Below are positions 24,848 to 35,600 of a DNA stretch of 64,000 nt, piece after piece (the first letter of the stretch is position 1; each line of letters opens with the position of its first letter). The position numbers and the translations under genes were made by a program. The notes beneath the pieces were generated by a model. It searched no databases. It was not told the DNA's origin and saw nothing but the letters and a program-made list of their open reading frames with translations. This DNA is from Petrosia ficiformis. Its lineage: Eukaryota > Porifera > Demospongiae > Haplosclerida > Petrosiidae. Where the stretch lies: assembly GCA_947044365.1 (NCBI GenBank), contig OX345640.1, positions 6,374,001 to 6,438,000 of the forward strand, in the 5' to 3' direction.

Positions 24848-25737
24848 AACAGTGAGTGTACATCATCATACTTAATAATTATTAACATTCCTTTTTACTA
24901 ATGATATTAGGCCAAATAGATTTGATTAGGATTAGTAAATGTTTTATTTGTGATTTATACTAAGAACAAGTAGTTAATATGGAACAACACAAAATACAGA
25001 ACTTAATTGAAAAAATGTTACAACATGTGTGTGTTCGCTAATGATATACACATTATTCATTACATTAGTTAAAACCCTTCAATTTTAAGATGGCAAGGTG
25101 ATTTATATTTAATCAATGAATATTATGATATTTGTGATAAAGTATTGTGAGGTGGTTGCTGTAGTACAGCTCACTTAATTTACTTACATGTTTAAATGTG
25201 TTTACTGTACACTACTGAAACTTAGTTCAATTTATGGTAACAAATATAATTATGTTTGCATTTCAAAAAGATATAATTTTGCATTCCTGTTAAGAACTTT
25301 TACGCAATCCAAAAATAGAACAACATGTGTTACATTACAGGGGCAGGGAGGGCAATTGCCCCACCCCCCCCCCCCCCCCCTCCTAAGTGTATGAAAATTT
25401 GAAAATTATAAAAATTCGTGAGGGTGGAGTTAGTTTACACAACTGGTCATATAGTTTACTCACTGAATGCAAATATAATTCTGCGTCTAAAATTTGGACG
25501 CAAATGATAATCTATTATTGCGCATAGTGTGATAGGCTTAAATTAACTGGCCACACCCTTCATGAATAATTATTAAGACGCAAAACATATAATAATTGAC
25601 ATCACCCTTTATGAATAATTAATTACTAGCAAAATTTTCAGTGCACTTTGCACACAAGGATGTGTTCCACCATGCTTACTACTCTAACTATGCCACTGGC
25701 TTAATGTACATTATTAATTTTATGTCCATTGTTATAG
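24848..25737 (+). repeat. Duplicated intron 6 segment in copy B
   Basis: At 24848 the exon 7 sequence (ttttggcct) switches to aacagtgagtgtacatcatc, the sequence that normally marks the end of exon 6 and start of intron 6. A second intron-6-like stretch and a second, complete exon 7 follow. This is the footprint of an unequal exchange between copies; the distal exon 7 matches the first copy at 1196-1324. Confidence 0.8.
25336..25694. repeat. Repeat element with a 17-nt C run, inverted partner at 28655-28862
   Basis: Starts ggggcagggagggcaattgc then a long C homopolymer. The first 190 bp are repeated in inverse orientation at 28655-28862, where the homopolymer is about 21 G. Confidence 0.7.
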
Positions 25738-26810
25738 ATATTTTTGAACATTTGTTGGCCTATCCATTATAATGTTCAAGATGAAAAGAAAGAGCCAGCT
25801 GGATTATTTGCAGTTGAAGAAAATTATGATGATTCAAATGCTTATCGAGGAGAAGAAAGTATGTAATCTACTGGCCATTGCAAAAGGAATTCAACAATTG
25901 TACTTTCTAAACAATTATTAGTGGTATAGTATAACAACCACAATCTTTAAGTTTGTTTTTCATATTATTGTGCACTATTTCAGTTTATATTAACTGTTTT
26001 TTGTTAATTTCTTTGATTTTGATTTTTTGGAACATTAAAATTGATAATTCGTTTGCTTTTGAAAAATGAAATTGATGTGACAAATGTTGCTGTAAATATT
26101 TTACAGAGACTACATGTAAAGTCTGTTCACTTTCATGATGCCCTTAAAATTTAGATTAGCATGGTATATAGAGTAATTGTAAGTGTTATATATACATTAT
26201 TGCATGATAACTGAATAATGAAGTGGTGGATTTACTGAATTTGAAAGGACTAAAGGGATAATTTCCAAAAAATTATGTTGGTAAAATTATTGGTAGTCAT
26301 ACCAAATTAACATTTTTCTGAAGACGTGCTGAAACATGACCTTTAGTACTATTAACTTAAGTCTATATTGTATTTTAATCATGCTTGTATAATTTTATGT
26401 GCTTTATATTAATGTTGTCAATCAATATCTTTATAAACTATCAGTAATAGTTTAAAATATATAACAGTTGATTCTATATCACAATTATCGTGTTAATTAT
26501 TTCATGATCTAGCTCAGTTATCTTTAATTAGAGTTCTCAGAAACATTGTTTATATGACTATTCATTATCCTATCCATTTAATATATCAACAAGGACAATG
26601 TGGTTTACTGCATATTAATTCCCATAATTGTTACTAGTAACTATTATGTGATATTTAATTCAGACCAATGAAATTGCAGGAAAGGCATCACCTTCCAACA
26701 AGATAAAAGCAGAGTCCAATACGTGTTTTAATGTGGGTACTCGGTGTTGGTGTTGTTTTAGTTAACTATAACTATAAATAAAACTCCTTTTAGTAAGGCA
26801 ATATGACCTT

Positions 26811-27315
26811 TTTATGGCCCGTAGGGCCATCCCTATAATTGCTTTCCACGGGGTTTAATGTATATAATATATATATATATAATATATTCTTGTGTCACTT
26901 GCGCGACTATGCGTTGTATACGTAGTTAAGGAAGTTGCGTCATTCCCGGGGGGCTCGGTCAATTAATGGGCGTGGCGCGTAAAAGAACGCGCGTTTGAGC
27001 TACAGACCAGCCAGGAAGATTCAGAATGGATGTAAAACTGCTAATAACTGTTGTATATAGCAGAGAAACAGTATAGATATTATGCAAGAATCTTTAACAA
27101 GTAAGTATGATAAGTTGTTGAGTTTCAGACACGAGGAAGTCATCATTTAGAACCTTGAAGGAGTACCTCAGTCAGTTCATCAGACATCTGTGTATTTAGA
27201 CTGCAATTAGGCTTACACTTACGTCTTCAGGCCCCAGGAGTACACAGAAAGGTAGAGACACTAGTGCCATCAGCAATGCTTAATACATAGTCATCACAAA
27301 GCAAATATAGGGATG
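26811..27315 (+). repeat. MITE (catccctat...gctttg family), complete copy
   Basis: Starts tttttatggcccgtagggcc atccctataattgctttcc and ends cacaaagcaaatatagggatg. The 18-bp ends are inverted repeats. It includes the conserved gcgcgtaaaagaacgcgcg block near 26976. Confidence 0.7.
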
Positions 27316-28654
27316 TTTTTTTCTCTATATATCTTGTTTAAACTAAATTACAAGTCTACTGTAATAACTATAACTAACTAAAATGAAAATTGGCCTATAC
27401 TTTTAGTTCGTTACCTAAAACTAAAACCCTTTTAGTAAGCCTAATATTACTAAACTATAACTTTAATATAAACTAAAAGTTTGATAAAGTAGTCATACTA
27501 TAACAATAACTAAAAGTAGTCATTATTGTCAAACCAAAACGACACTAGTGGGTACATATTACACTGTAAAGGGTGCTATAATGTATACATATCACATCAC
27601 ACATTAATAAAGTGATCTATAACTACATGGCTATATATACACAGGGTACTATCACTCAGAGCACATTAGTGAAATACCTAAGTTTTTCTATATAAATTTT
27701 GTATATAGATTCTGTAGTCTGAGACCCACCTACAGATGCCAATAAGCACAAAGTAAACATGCCAACATTTTAAACCCTTGCCCACATAGGCAGAGCAGAG
27801 GATTACTGTAATCATATTTTCAGTCTGCATGCCTGTGTGTCAGTGTGTCTTTTATCAAATTTCTGGACAACTAACAACATTCATCTTGTTTGAAGGGTAT
27901 TGGCGCCACATCACATCTTGAAATTTTTAAGGGCTTTCTTAAAATTAGTCATATGCTATTGAAAGTCCCTTCACTTCACTGATACATAGTATAAATGATT
28001 ATTTCAAAAAGAAAACAAATCAAATACAATTGAAGTATAGTGGCTGCTACAACATCGAGCTGTCTCTAAGCTTTCTGCCAATATGGTCCCTTTCTAGCTC
28101 CACATGTTTCATTTCGAGCACGTGATTGAAATCACAAACCTGTTCTTGCTGCTGGCTACAGAAACAAGAAGGCTGAGGGGGCTGTAACCCGGGGGTGGCT
28201 AAGCCCCTACTAATAAAAAAGCGGCAAAACTCAGGAAAGTTGCCATAATTAAATGTGTGGGAAGGTGAATTTGCACATGTGCAACAGGGTGTGGATTGTT
28301 GATATGGTGTTGACTTGAAGAAATGATAATTTCTTCAGATATTCTGTGGTGTCGACTTGAGGAAGTGCATAGAACCGATTTAATCAGTTGTGTCAACTTT
28401 CCTGTCACTAGCCTTACTTTTCCATAAATACTTAAGTTATAGCAATTTTGTTTTTGCTATGCATTATGCCCCGTAGGGCCATCCCTATGATGTATATATG
28501 CACCTACGCGAAAATGCATTGTATACGGAAGTTACATCATTCCCGGAGCTCGGTCAATTAATGGGCGTGGCGAGAAAAAGAACGCGCGTGGAGCGAAAAA
28601 TAACGCGCGATCAAGCTCTACACACCAGCAGAAAAAGCTATGCGTAATAATAGA

Positions 28655-28862
28655 TTATCTTCTGTGTCCAAATTTTAGACGAAGAATTATGTTTGCATAA
28701 TGCATTCAGTGGGTAAACTGACTGACCAGTTGTTATAGTTGTGTAAACTATCTCCACCCTTCATGTCATGTATGTCATTGTTTATAATACATTTTTATAC
28801 AAGTAAAAACTTAGGGGGGGGGGGGGGGGGGGGGCAATTGCCCTCCCTGCCCCCCCTGTAGA
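28655..28862. repeat. Inverted partner of 25336-25540, with a 21-nt G run
   Basis: Reverse complement of the left part of 25336-25694, ending gggcaattgccctccctgcc. The pair spans 3.3 kb and could pair in a transcript or promote inversion. Confidence 0.7.
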
Positions 28863-29063
28863 CCCGCTGGTTGAATCTATACAAATATTATTTGCTTGGT
28901 AATGATATTCATAATTTTTAAAGTTACAAAAAAGTAATGCAGCTACATACAAAACAACTATTGCTTCTTTTAGCCAAAGTTTTGCAACTATACCATTACT
29001 AAATTACAAAAGAACTAGACATCGAACTCATAAGTATAATGTTTTTCAAGCATGTATAATACT

Positions 29064-29131
29064 AGGAGTCCATGATGGAGAGCGGTAAGAAAGAAGTACT
29101 CCTTTCTTACCTCTCTCCATCATGGACTCCT
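29064..29131. repeat. Compact hairpin, 30-bp arms
   Basis: aggagtccatgatggagagc ggtaagaaag pairs with ctttcttacctctctccatc atggactcct, one or two mismatches, loop of about 8 nt. It lies 290 bp before the ATG of copy C and the size suits a small-RNA precursor, but a foldback scar is as likely. Confidence 0.75.
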
Positions 29132-29420
29132 GATAACACATAGGCCTCTGAAACTAAGCATAATATTAATGTGCTTACCTCCATTAAGGCTACAAAGCAT
29201 TCAGGCCACTTTTCTATTTAGTTTTCTATTTTCATTGTAGTGACCAATTGCCGCTACAAACAGCGGAATTACTTTGCGACAAGTTATCACATCACGGCGA
29301 CGAAAGTCTCCACCCTGAAATACGACGTCATACGTTGTAATATACCTCCTACTCATAATAAACGATAACTTCAATTTTCTGTGGTTGCTGAATGTCCAAT
29401 TTCAAAGACTTGGAGTAATC

Positions 29421-29569
29421 ATGATCCTAAAGCAGTTCCTTGCGACACTAGCCTGTTGCTGTGTACCAATTATAACCTACCTCGTGTCTACTGTTATTGT
29501 GCATGCACAATTCAGCACCTCCGAGGAAGTGAAGCAACTAGAAGACTTGTATAATGTTGAGTAAGTTAT

Positions 29570-29617
<48 letters not shown>

Positions 29618-32600
29618 TATGTATAGGTTATATCACAGCACGAGTGCTATATCAAATTTATAAAAACCAAGCCTGAGGGTGAGGTTTTTATAAATCTGAT
29701 ATAGCACGAGTGGCTGTGATATAACCAATATATATCACGAAAGACAAAACCTTTGTTGATGTCTGATGCTTCTCCTACCTTTTGGTCGCCACTTTGGAGA
29801 AGGTAAGCGTTTTCTTGTAGTCTGTTTCGACAGCAGGTACTATATCTGACCGCAGGGTGCTATATCTGACCACAGGGTGCTATATCTTATATATAAACCT
29901 GTGGTTTACTTTGATGTTTCGCCGTATCAGGATATATATACATATATATATATTTTTATTTATTTATATATTTATCATAATCGCATGAATCCCACAATAG
30001 AGTCTGATAGCTTATGTTGGTAGACAGATGTCTTATAGACCTTACATTATTACATATCATATATTTTACAAATTACATTAAACTATAGCGTAAAAAATGA
30101 TAGACAGTTGTAATGCTGGTAAATTACTGCTTGATTCTGTCTTTTGGTCATAAAATTATGTATAGGTTGAACAGTAGCCCATTTACCTCACCATCAGCCA
30201 ACCACATGATTGTTATTTCATTTATATATCAATCAAGTTCCTTTTGAAAGCTGATTCATCTGCTGGTAGATGGATAGTAAATTATGTCAGCTGCAAAGAC
30301 AAATAAACATGATAAATGATAAAATTATAATTATGTAATTATTTATTACATTTACTTCAGTTGAAGCAATATTATTTACTTCAATGCTGATGAAAATTGT
30401 ATTTAAAAATTATAATAAAGAAAGAGATGTTTCCATTTTATCTTTATTGTAATATCACGTGATTTATACACATAAAATATATATAAGAATACTTCTTCTA
30501 TACAATGTATCATTTTCATTATTCTTTATTCTTCCTTAGCAAAAATGAAATACTGGCCGTTTATTTCACATCGTCGTACCTGACATTTCAATTGTTTGTT
30601 GTGTTTTTGATGCTTATTTTAGTAAAAGATCTTAAGCCTAGGATGAACATCATCTTTGTCTTACTTGTATCCTCAATGTCTGCTTCATAATTATTATTTT
30701 AAATTTCAGTATAACATACGATGTGCAGTGGATGTATTATATGCATAATGCATAATATATAGTTATCAGAATTGCCATGAATGGAAAGTTAACCCACAAA
30801 TGGCTTACATGACATATGCTATGAAATATTATGTTTATTCAGCTCCTCAAAACACTTATACATACTTACCAATTACAGTGGTTCTTATAATTATATATCT
30901 CTTAATGGATAAATACTTGTAATGATTAAACTTGTTATAATTATTTTCTTAATCCTGTTATCATTAGCTTCCTATTTTAGATGGAGCATTAACTGTGACT
31001 ACTGCAGGTGGAATTCGCATTGCTCAAACTTTGATCAATTTCAGGAGTGCTGGAATTTCAATGTTTATTGGAGCTGCTTTTTTTCTTCTTGTCAAGGTAA
31101 CTTTGCATGTATGGATGTGGTTTTCAAAAGGGGTATTGAGTGTTTTTGCCAATGTGGAGTCCCATCTCCAAAGGCCTATACCCCCCTAAAATCAAATTAA
31201 AAGTAATACATATTCGTCTAGATTATTCTTGCAATTATCCTTACATAGAGTCATGCACAAAGATATTAATAATAATTATTATAGAGAGTGGGCAAAAGAT
31301 GGAATATTAATCTTGCTTTACTCCCACCATTATTATAGAGTATAATCACACAATTTAGGTATACTTATGTTATATCATATAACACTGCAGCAAGAATAAA
31401 TCAATTAGGCATTTAAAATATTCTGAGTATGTAATTATTATTGTAGACTTCCTGTGGAGGGCTACAGCAAACTATAATTATTGTGATTTTAGATAATACA
31501 GAGCCCGTGCAAGTTAGAAACATAATTATATTATAGGCTTGGATGGGGAATGTCCAAATTCCTATTGGAGGCTAATTATTAATTACTACAGTGTTTACGA
31601 GCCTACTAAAACTCAATTACAGAGCCATGCAAGTTAGAAACATAATAATATTATAGGCTTGGATGGGGAATGTCCAAATTCCTATTGAAGGCTAAATATT
31701 AATTACTACAAGCCTACTAAAACTCAATTATATATATTATATACCTTGAAAGTACTGTGCATGTTCTTTTAGTATGACAATAATGACCATTTTTAGTTAT
31801 AGTTATAGTATGCCTACTTTATAGTTATAGTAATAGTTAACTCATTGAATACTAATGCGGGTCAATTTGACCCCAAAATATGTTTTGTTTACTTCCTTTG
31901 GAAATTAAATAAGTTACCATGGCGATGATGATGTCAAACTGTAGCCAATTAAATGCTCTTCAAAATGGTGGTTGTTTGAAGTCCATACTACTAACTGTTC
32001 GAGTGATATAGTTGTTTGATCGTGATAGGGTAGATTGGCACATTTCCTTCATGGTATGGCCTCCAGAGTAAGGTTCAGTATTGAAGATATTACTGCCTAT
32101 TGTACTGGTGATACTCTCTCTAACTCTGCTTTACAAGATGAACTAAGGCTGCTTGAGGACATTGAGGAGGAAAGTGATGAAGAACACATGGTTGATGGAG
32201 ACAGTGAGGATGATGAACAAGAAAGCAGAGCGGAGAATTTGCTTGTTGGTGCCTACAATCACACACAGTCATTGAATACAGTTGTTACGGCTGCTGAATG
32301 TGACTCATTGTTGTATCTTGACCCTGACTTTGGTTTGAACAGTAAGTATGTTGTGTAAAATGAATGTTGATAATAAAATCCTTGTTTATCAGGTTACGAT
32401 GACTCTCAAGAGTCTGAAGGACCAATTTCAAGTCCAGTAGGTGATTACAGTAGTGTCAGTAGTGCCAGTAGTGCCACTGACTCAGAATCCAGAGCAAAAC
32501 CAACAAGAGGACGTGGTCGACCAAGAGGAAGGGGACGTGGTCGTGGAAGAGGGCGTGGTCAAGAGGGACATAGTGAAATTGAGAGCGAAGTAAGGGAGAA

Positions 32601-35600
32601 ACCATCAACAAGAGGACGACATCGAGGAAGAAGGCGTGGTCAAGGTAGAGGGACACCATCAACAAGTGGACGAGGTCTAAGTCACTTTGGCAGCAAATAT
32701 GAGTGAGTTACATGTATGTAGTCATGAAATGTTATTTTATTCTTGCATGTATCAATGCAGACCTAGCCCATTTGATTGGGAACTAACTGAGATAAGCGAA
32801 TCTACTGATAGTTTACCTCGTCGTGAGTTACCACAGTTTGAACATTCTAGTGGTCCTACTGAGCGTACAATCAGAGAAAATACTCCATTGAAGATATTTC
32901 AGTTGTTCATAACTCAGCCTATTCTGGAACTCATTATTCAGCAGTCAAATTTGTACGCAATGCAAGCAGGTGAGTTTTTGTCACTTTCTGTGGAGGAACT
33001 GCTTGCTTTTATTGGCCTCAATGTGGCTATGGGTATGGTACGTTTACCCAGGTTACATGACTATTGGTCAACCAAACCAATGTTTAGGATGCCATGGTTT
33101 TCCGCAATTATGTCTCGTGATAGATTTTTCAAAATCTCAAGGTACCTTCACTTAGTAGATTCATCCAAGCAACAGAAAAGAGGGGAGATGGGTTATGATC
33201 CTCTTTATAAAGTTCGGCCACTTGTGGACAAAGTGCGTAATACCTTTGATAAGTACTATATGCCTGGCAGGGAATTAGCAATTGATGAAATGATGGTTGG
33301 TACACGTTGCCGCATACACTTCTTACAGTATCTCCCTAAAAAACCCACTAAGTGGGGTGTCAAAGTGTTTGTAAATGCTGAATCCACAACTGGGTACGTC
33401 CTAACTTTCGATGTGTACACTGGTGGTTCAGAAACCACTTCTACCCATGATACTGTTATGAAGCTAATGGAAAAGTATCTAGACAAAGGTCATAAACTTT
33501 TCACTGATAACTTTTACAGTAGCCCACTTCTCTGTCATGCATTGCTACAAAGAGGGACATACACATGTGGCACTGTAAGAACAAACAGGCGGCATTTTCC
33601 TGATGGACTGAAGTATAATAAACTTGAGCGTCCACAATATAGGTTTGCAACTAGTGGTAAATGTACTGCTGGTATATGGTATGACAGAAGGGATGTCACC
33701 TTTGTCAGCACCATCCATAGTGCATCAGTTGAAATAGTAGAGAAAAGACGTAAGGGAGAAAAAGATAAAGAACCGATACCATGCCCAACAGCTATAGTTG
33801 AATACAATCAGTACATGAATGGTGTGGATCTTGCAGATCAACATTTATCATACCATTCTCTTACAGTTCGTAAAACTACAAAATGGTGGAAGAAATTGTA
33901 CTGGCGGTTGATTGACTTGTGCATCCTCAATTCATCAATTGTTTTTCGACAAAATCATCCTAATGAGGGAATAAAAAACAATAGAGAATTTAGATTGATA
34001 CTGGTTGAGCAACTTGTGAAGCCACTTCTTGATTCTCGTGTTAGTCGGAGCAGTCCACTTGGTATTCAACCTGCAGGAAGAAGACCCAGTGATGATTTGA
34101 TTCGACTGAGAGGAAAGCACTTTTTGTACCGAGGTACACCACGGAAGAGGTGTGTTGTATGCTCTGGTGTCTTGAATGCCACCAAGAGAAGAAAGGATAC
34201 TAAAGTTACTACTTACTGCCCTAAATGCAATCAGCATATGTGTATGGGTACCTGTTTTGAGAAATACCACACACTTGTTGACTACAAGCACTAATTTGTT
34301 ATAGTTGATCACAATAATTTTCAAATATTTCAAAAAGTATAATTGCAAATGACTATTAAAAGCACTTGATTTATTACACATTATAAGGCTATTTCCAGGC
34401 CAAATTTGCAAGCTCTTGCATTTTTTATCTGGACATAACAGGCAAAAATAGATAAATCATTTTCTTTAAAAAAATTGATCTGCAGAATTAAAATGGGCGG
34501 GGTAGACACGCCTTAAGAGGTGTGTCTCTATAAAATTACTGTGGTGGACTATGGCTTCCTAGCAATCATTCAGTCAAGTTTCAAGTGGAAACACCTTATG
34601 GGTAAGAAGATATAACAATTACAAATTTGCAGATGCAATCCTAAAAAAAATCACTCCCTGCAATTCAGTATTCAATGAGTTAATTAACTAAAACAATTTT
34701 AGGCTTACTAAAAGGGTTTTAATTTTAGTTAACTAACTAAAAGTGCCAATTATTGAAAATTTTCCATTTAGTTAGTTATAGTTATTACAGTAGACTTGTA
34801 ATTTAGTTATAACAAGTGTATATAGAGAAAAAAAACATCCCTATATTTGCTTTGTGATGACTATGTATTAAGCATTGCTGATGGCACTAGTGTCTCTACC
34901 TTTCTGTGTACTCGAAAGCTGGGGCCTGAAGAAGTAAGTGTAAGCCTGATTGCACTCTAAGTACACAGATCTTTGATGAACTGACTGAAGGTTCTAAATG
35001 ATGATTTCCTCATATCTGAAACTTAACAACTTATTATACTTGATTCTTGCATAATATTTATACTGTTTCTCTGCTATATACAACAGTTATTAGCAGTTTC
35101 TGAATCTTCCTGGCTTGTCTGTAGCTCGAAGAGCCTCGAACGCGCGTTCTTTTACGCGCCACGCCCATTAATTGACCGAGCCCCCGGGAATGATGTAACT
35201 TCCTTAACTACGTATACAACCCATACTCGCGTAGGTGACACAAACATATATATATATATAATTATATATAAACATACATCGAACCCGTGGGAAAGCAATC
35301 ATAGGGATGGCCCTACGGACCATAAAAATGCCTTACTAAAAGTGGTTTTAGTTATAGTTACATTTAACTAAAACAACACTACTTCAAGGACAAGCATAAT
35401 CCCAGTTTTTTGCAGAAACACTACCTTCAAAGAAAACTTTGATGTCAATATTTCCACTAGAGTAGTAGGAGCTACAAATATACATGCAAAATTATTTTAG
35501 CAAAAGTATTCATATAAAGTAATAATTATTTCATTATATGCTATTATAATGCAAGTAAAACAAACTAAGCATGTTATAGCTATAGAAATGAGACTATACT

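Larger units (their letters stand above)
16983..25866 (+). pseudogene. Copy B of the membrane-protein family; exons 2-3 missing, exon 7 region rearranged
   Basis: Recognisable exons: 1 (16983-17122), 4 (20191-20363), 5 (23450-23609), 6 (24289-24468), a cut-short exon 7 (from 24824) and a complete distal exon 7 (25738-25866). All are open and carry conserved splice sites. Exons 2 and 3 are absent: intron 1 stays similar to the other copies until about 17610, is then replaced by unrelated repeats, and family-like intron 3 resumes near 19195. Exon 1 ends in phase 2 but exon 4 starts in phase 0, so joining them would be out of frame. The first exon 7 breaks off after FWP at 24848 and runs into a second copy of intron 6. 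As it stands the locus cannot give the normal protein. The preserved remaining exons suggest the damage is recent. Confidence 0.8.
25867..29420. other. Spacer between copies B and C
   Basis: No gene recognised. Contents: continuing similarity to the spacer after the first copy (to about 26530), an AGTTATAGTTA element (26743-26810 and 27350-27550), a MITE (26811-27315), a second partial MITE (28468-28640), the inverted G-run repeat (28655-28862), a hairpin (29064-29131), and about 600 bp at 27560-28160 in which I see nothing. Confidence 0.6.

Noticed and set aside
28199..28408. 69-codon minus-strand frame with a hydrophobic end
   Set aside because: Low-complexity histidine/serine content, no paralog, no splice context.
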